Below are positions 63,470 to 64,000 of a stretch of DNA of 64,000 nt, piece after piece; position 1 is the first letter of the stretch, and the number at the start of each line of letters is the position of its first letter. The DNA is from Albibacterium sp035514885 (lineage in GTDB: Bacteria; Bacteroidota; Bacteroidia; Sphingobacteriales; Sphingobacteriaceae), in assembly GCF_035514885.1 (NCBI RefSeq), contig NZ_DATJCH010000010.1:190058-254057 (forward strand), read 5' to 3'. Below the pieces are notes generated by a model. That model saw only the letters and a program-made list of their open reading frames with translations, was not told where the DNA came from and searched no databases. Both the position numbers and the translations under genes were made by a program.

Positions 63470-64000
63470 TTATCAGTGTTATGTTTGCTTTTTTCATTTT
63501 CGAGCCAGGCACAAGAGGTTTTGACTTTGGAGGAGGCATTGAACCAAGCTCTGAACAACAATCTTCAGGTAAAGCAGGCCTCCCTTCAAGCAGCCCTGAC
63601 CGAGGAGGATGTTAAACAGGCGCGGATGAACTTCTTTCCCACGGTGAATGCCGGGGTAGACGGAAACCTGCGCTGGGGCAAGAGCTTCGACCAGTTAACA
63701 GGCAGCCTGATCAACCAGTCCACCAATTCACTGAACGGAAGCCTGAACGCTTCGGCCTCCGTATTTCAGGGCTTTGCGCGGACCAACCAGGTATCGGCTA
63801 ACAAATACCTGTTGCTGGCCGACCAGAGCAACATTGAGAAGATCAAGAGCGACCTAGTACTTTCGGTGGTGACCAACTACCTGGAAGCATTGACCAACCA
63901 AGACCTGCTTGCTGCCGGAGAGCAACAGCTGGCCCTCTCGCAGTCCCAATTGGAGGTAGAGCAGATCAATTATGAGGTAGGGAACAAAACCCTGGCAGAC
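63443..64000 (+). CDS. TolC family outer membrane channel, N-terminal part (runs off the window)
   Basis: Reading from the ATG at 63443 gives 186 in-frame codons. These encode a signal peptide (MIRNYFKIALSVLCLLFSFSSQAQ), then the TolC/OEP pattern LTLEEALNQALNNNLQVKQASLQAA, an NFFPTVNAGVDG strand and FQGFARTNQVSANK. It supplies the outer membrane exit for the preceding ABC system. After about 63506 the G+C content rises to about 53-55% and leucine codons become CTG-rich, unlike the rest of the window. The gene is therefore mosaic, either horizontally acquired or produced by an assembly join. Confidence 0.85.
   Translation, partial: MIRNYFKIALSVLCLLFSFSSQAQEVLTLEEALNQALNNNLQVKQASLQAALTEEDVKQARMNFFPTVNAGVDGNLRWGKSFDQLTGSLINQSTNSLNGSLNASASVFQGFARTNQVSANKYLLLADQSNIEKIKSDLVLSVVTNYLEALTNQDLLAAGEQQLALSQSQLEVEQINYEVGNKTLAD

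Noticed and set aside
1..64000. CRISPR arrays, tRNA or rRNA genes, insertion sequences or prophage
   Set aside because: No repeat-spacer structure, cloverleaf, transposase or phage gene was recognised in the gaps.

Overview
The window is low-GC DNA (roughly 35% G+C by eye) from a member of the Bacteroidota, most likely near the Sphingobacteriaceae (Pedobacter/Solitalea type). The basis is two SusC/SusD pairs, a GLPGLI protein next to a TonB-dependent receptor, an ECF sigma factor with a Bacteroidota-style anti-sigma protein, a one-component Y_Y_Y/LuxR sensor, and promoters of the TTTG-N17/19-TAnnTTTG kind with few Shine-Dalgarno sites. No tRNA, rRNA, CRISPR array or insertion sequence was recognised.

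Layout. 1-2.8 kb: the 5' end of a DEAD-box helicase gene, a 2H phosphoesterase, a DJ-1/PfpI protein and an SPFH/Arc-like pair. 2.9-12.5 kb: a compact beta-glucan (laminarin-type) utilization locus with a periplasm-to-cytoplasm one-component regulator, SusC, SusD, a surface lipoprotein and a GH16 glucanase. A paired 11-bp-spaced TGTAG array lies before susC. 12.5-16.1 kb: an AraC regulator, a double aspartic-protease-like protein and a propeller lipoprotein. 16.3-27.5 kb: a cluster resembling 3-keto-glycoside catabolism, with a SGNH/PVC-propeller/HEAT/cytochrome c lipoprotein, a TIM-barrel isomerase, a ThuA protein, a Tat-exported Gfo/Idh/MocA oxidoreductase and a HEAT plus double DUF1080 protein. 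It is interrupted by a reverse-strand diadenylate-cyclase-like gene. 27.5-35.3 kb: regulators, a GLPGLI/TonB receptor pair behind a perfect 17-bp inverted repeat, a DUF4397 lipoprotein, and an ECF sigma factor with a membrane-anchored barrel-like partner. 35.4-40.1 kb: fabF, a haem-binding protein, a GreA-like factor, a second TIM-barrel protein and an M23 peptidase. 40.4-45 kb: an orphan SusC/SusD pair. 45-50.3 kb: an M3 peptidase, a VOC protein, a PPOX-fold protein, an RhlE-type helicase and a sugar acetyltransferase.

50.26-53.16 kb is the most interesting region. A TPP riboswitch with its own promoter and a clear terminator hairpin controls four tightly packed genes: a SAM methyltransferase, an AIR-synthase/HypE-like protein, a diverged ThiE-like protein and a Trm112-like zinc ribbon. 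This is not a standard thiamin biosynthesis gene set. The ThiE-like protein lacks the Arg/Lys residues expected for canonical ThiE, so the operon may carry an undescribed thiamin-linked pathway.

54.1-64 kb: a MacAB-like efflux operon with an adaptor, an ATPase, three paralogous permeases and a TolC-type channel that runs off the end. The TolC gene begins with a copy of the third permease's first nine codons and then switches abruptly to about 53-55% G+C, which suggests a recombination junction, horizontal transfer or an assembly chimera.
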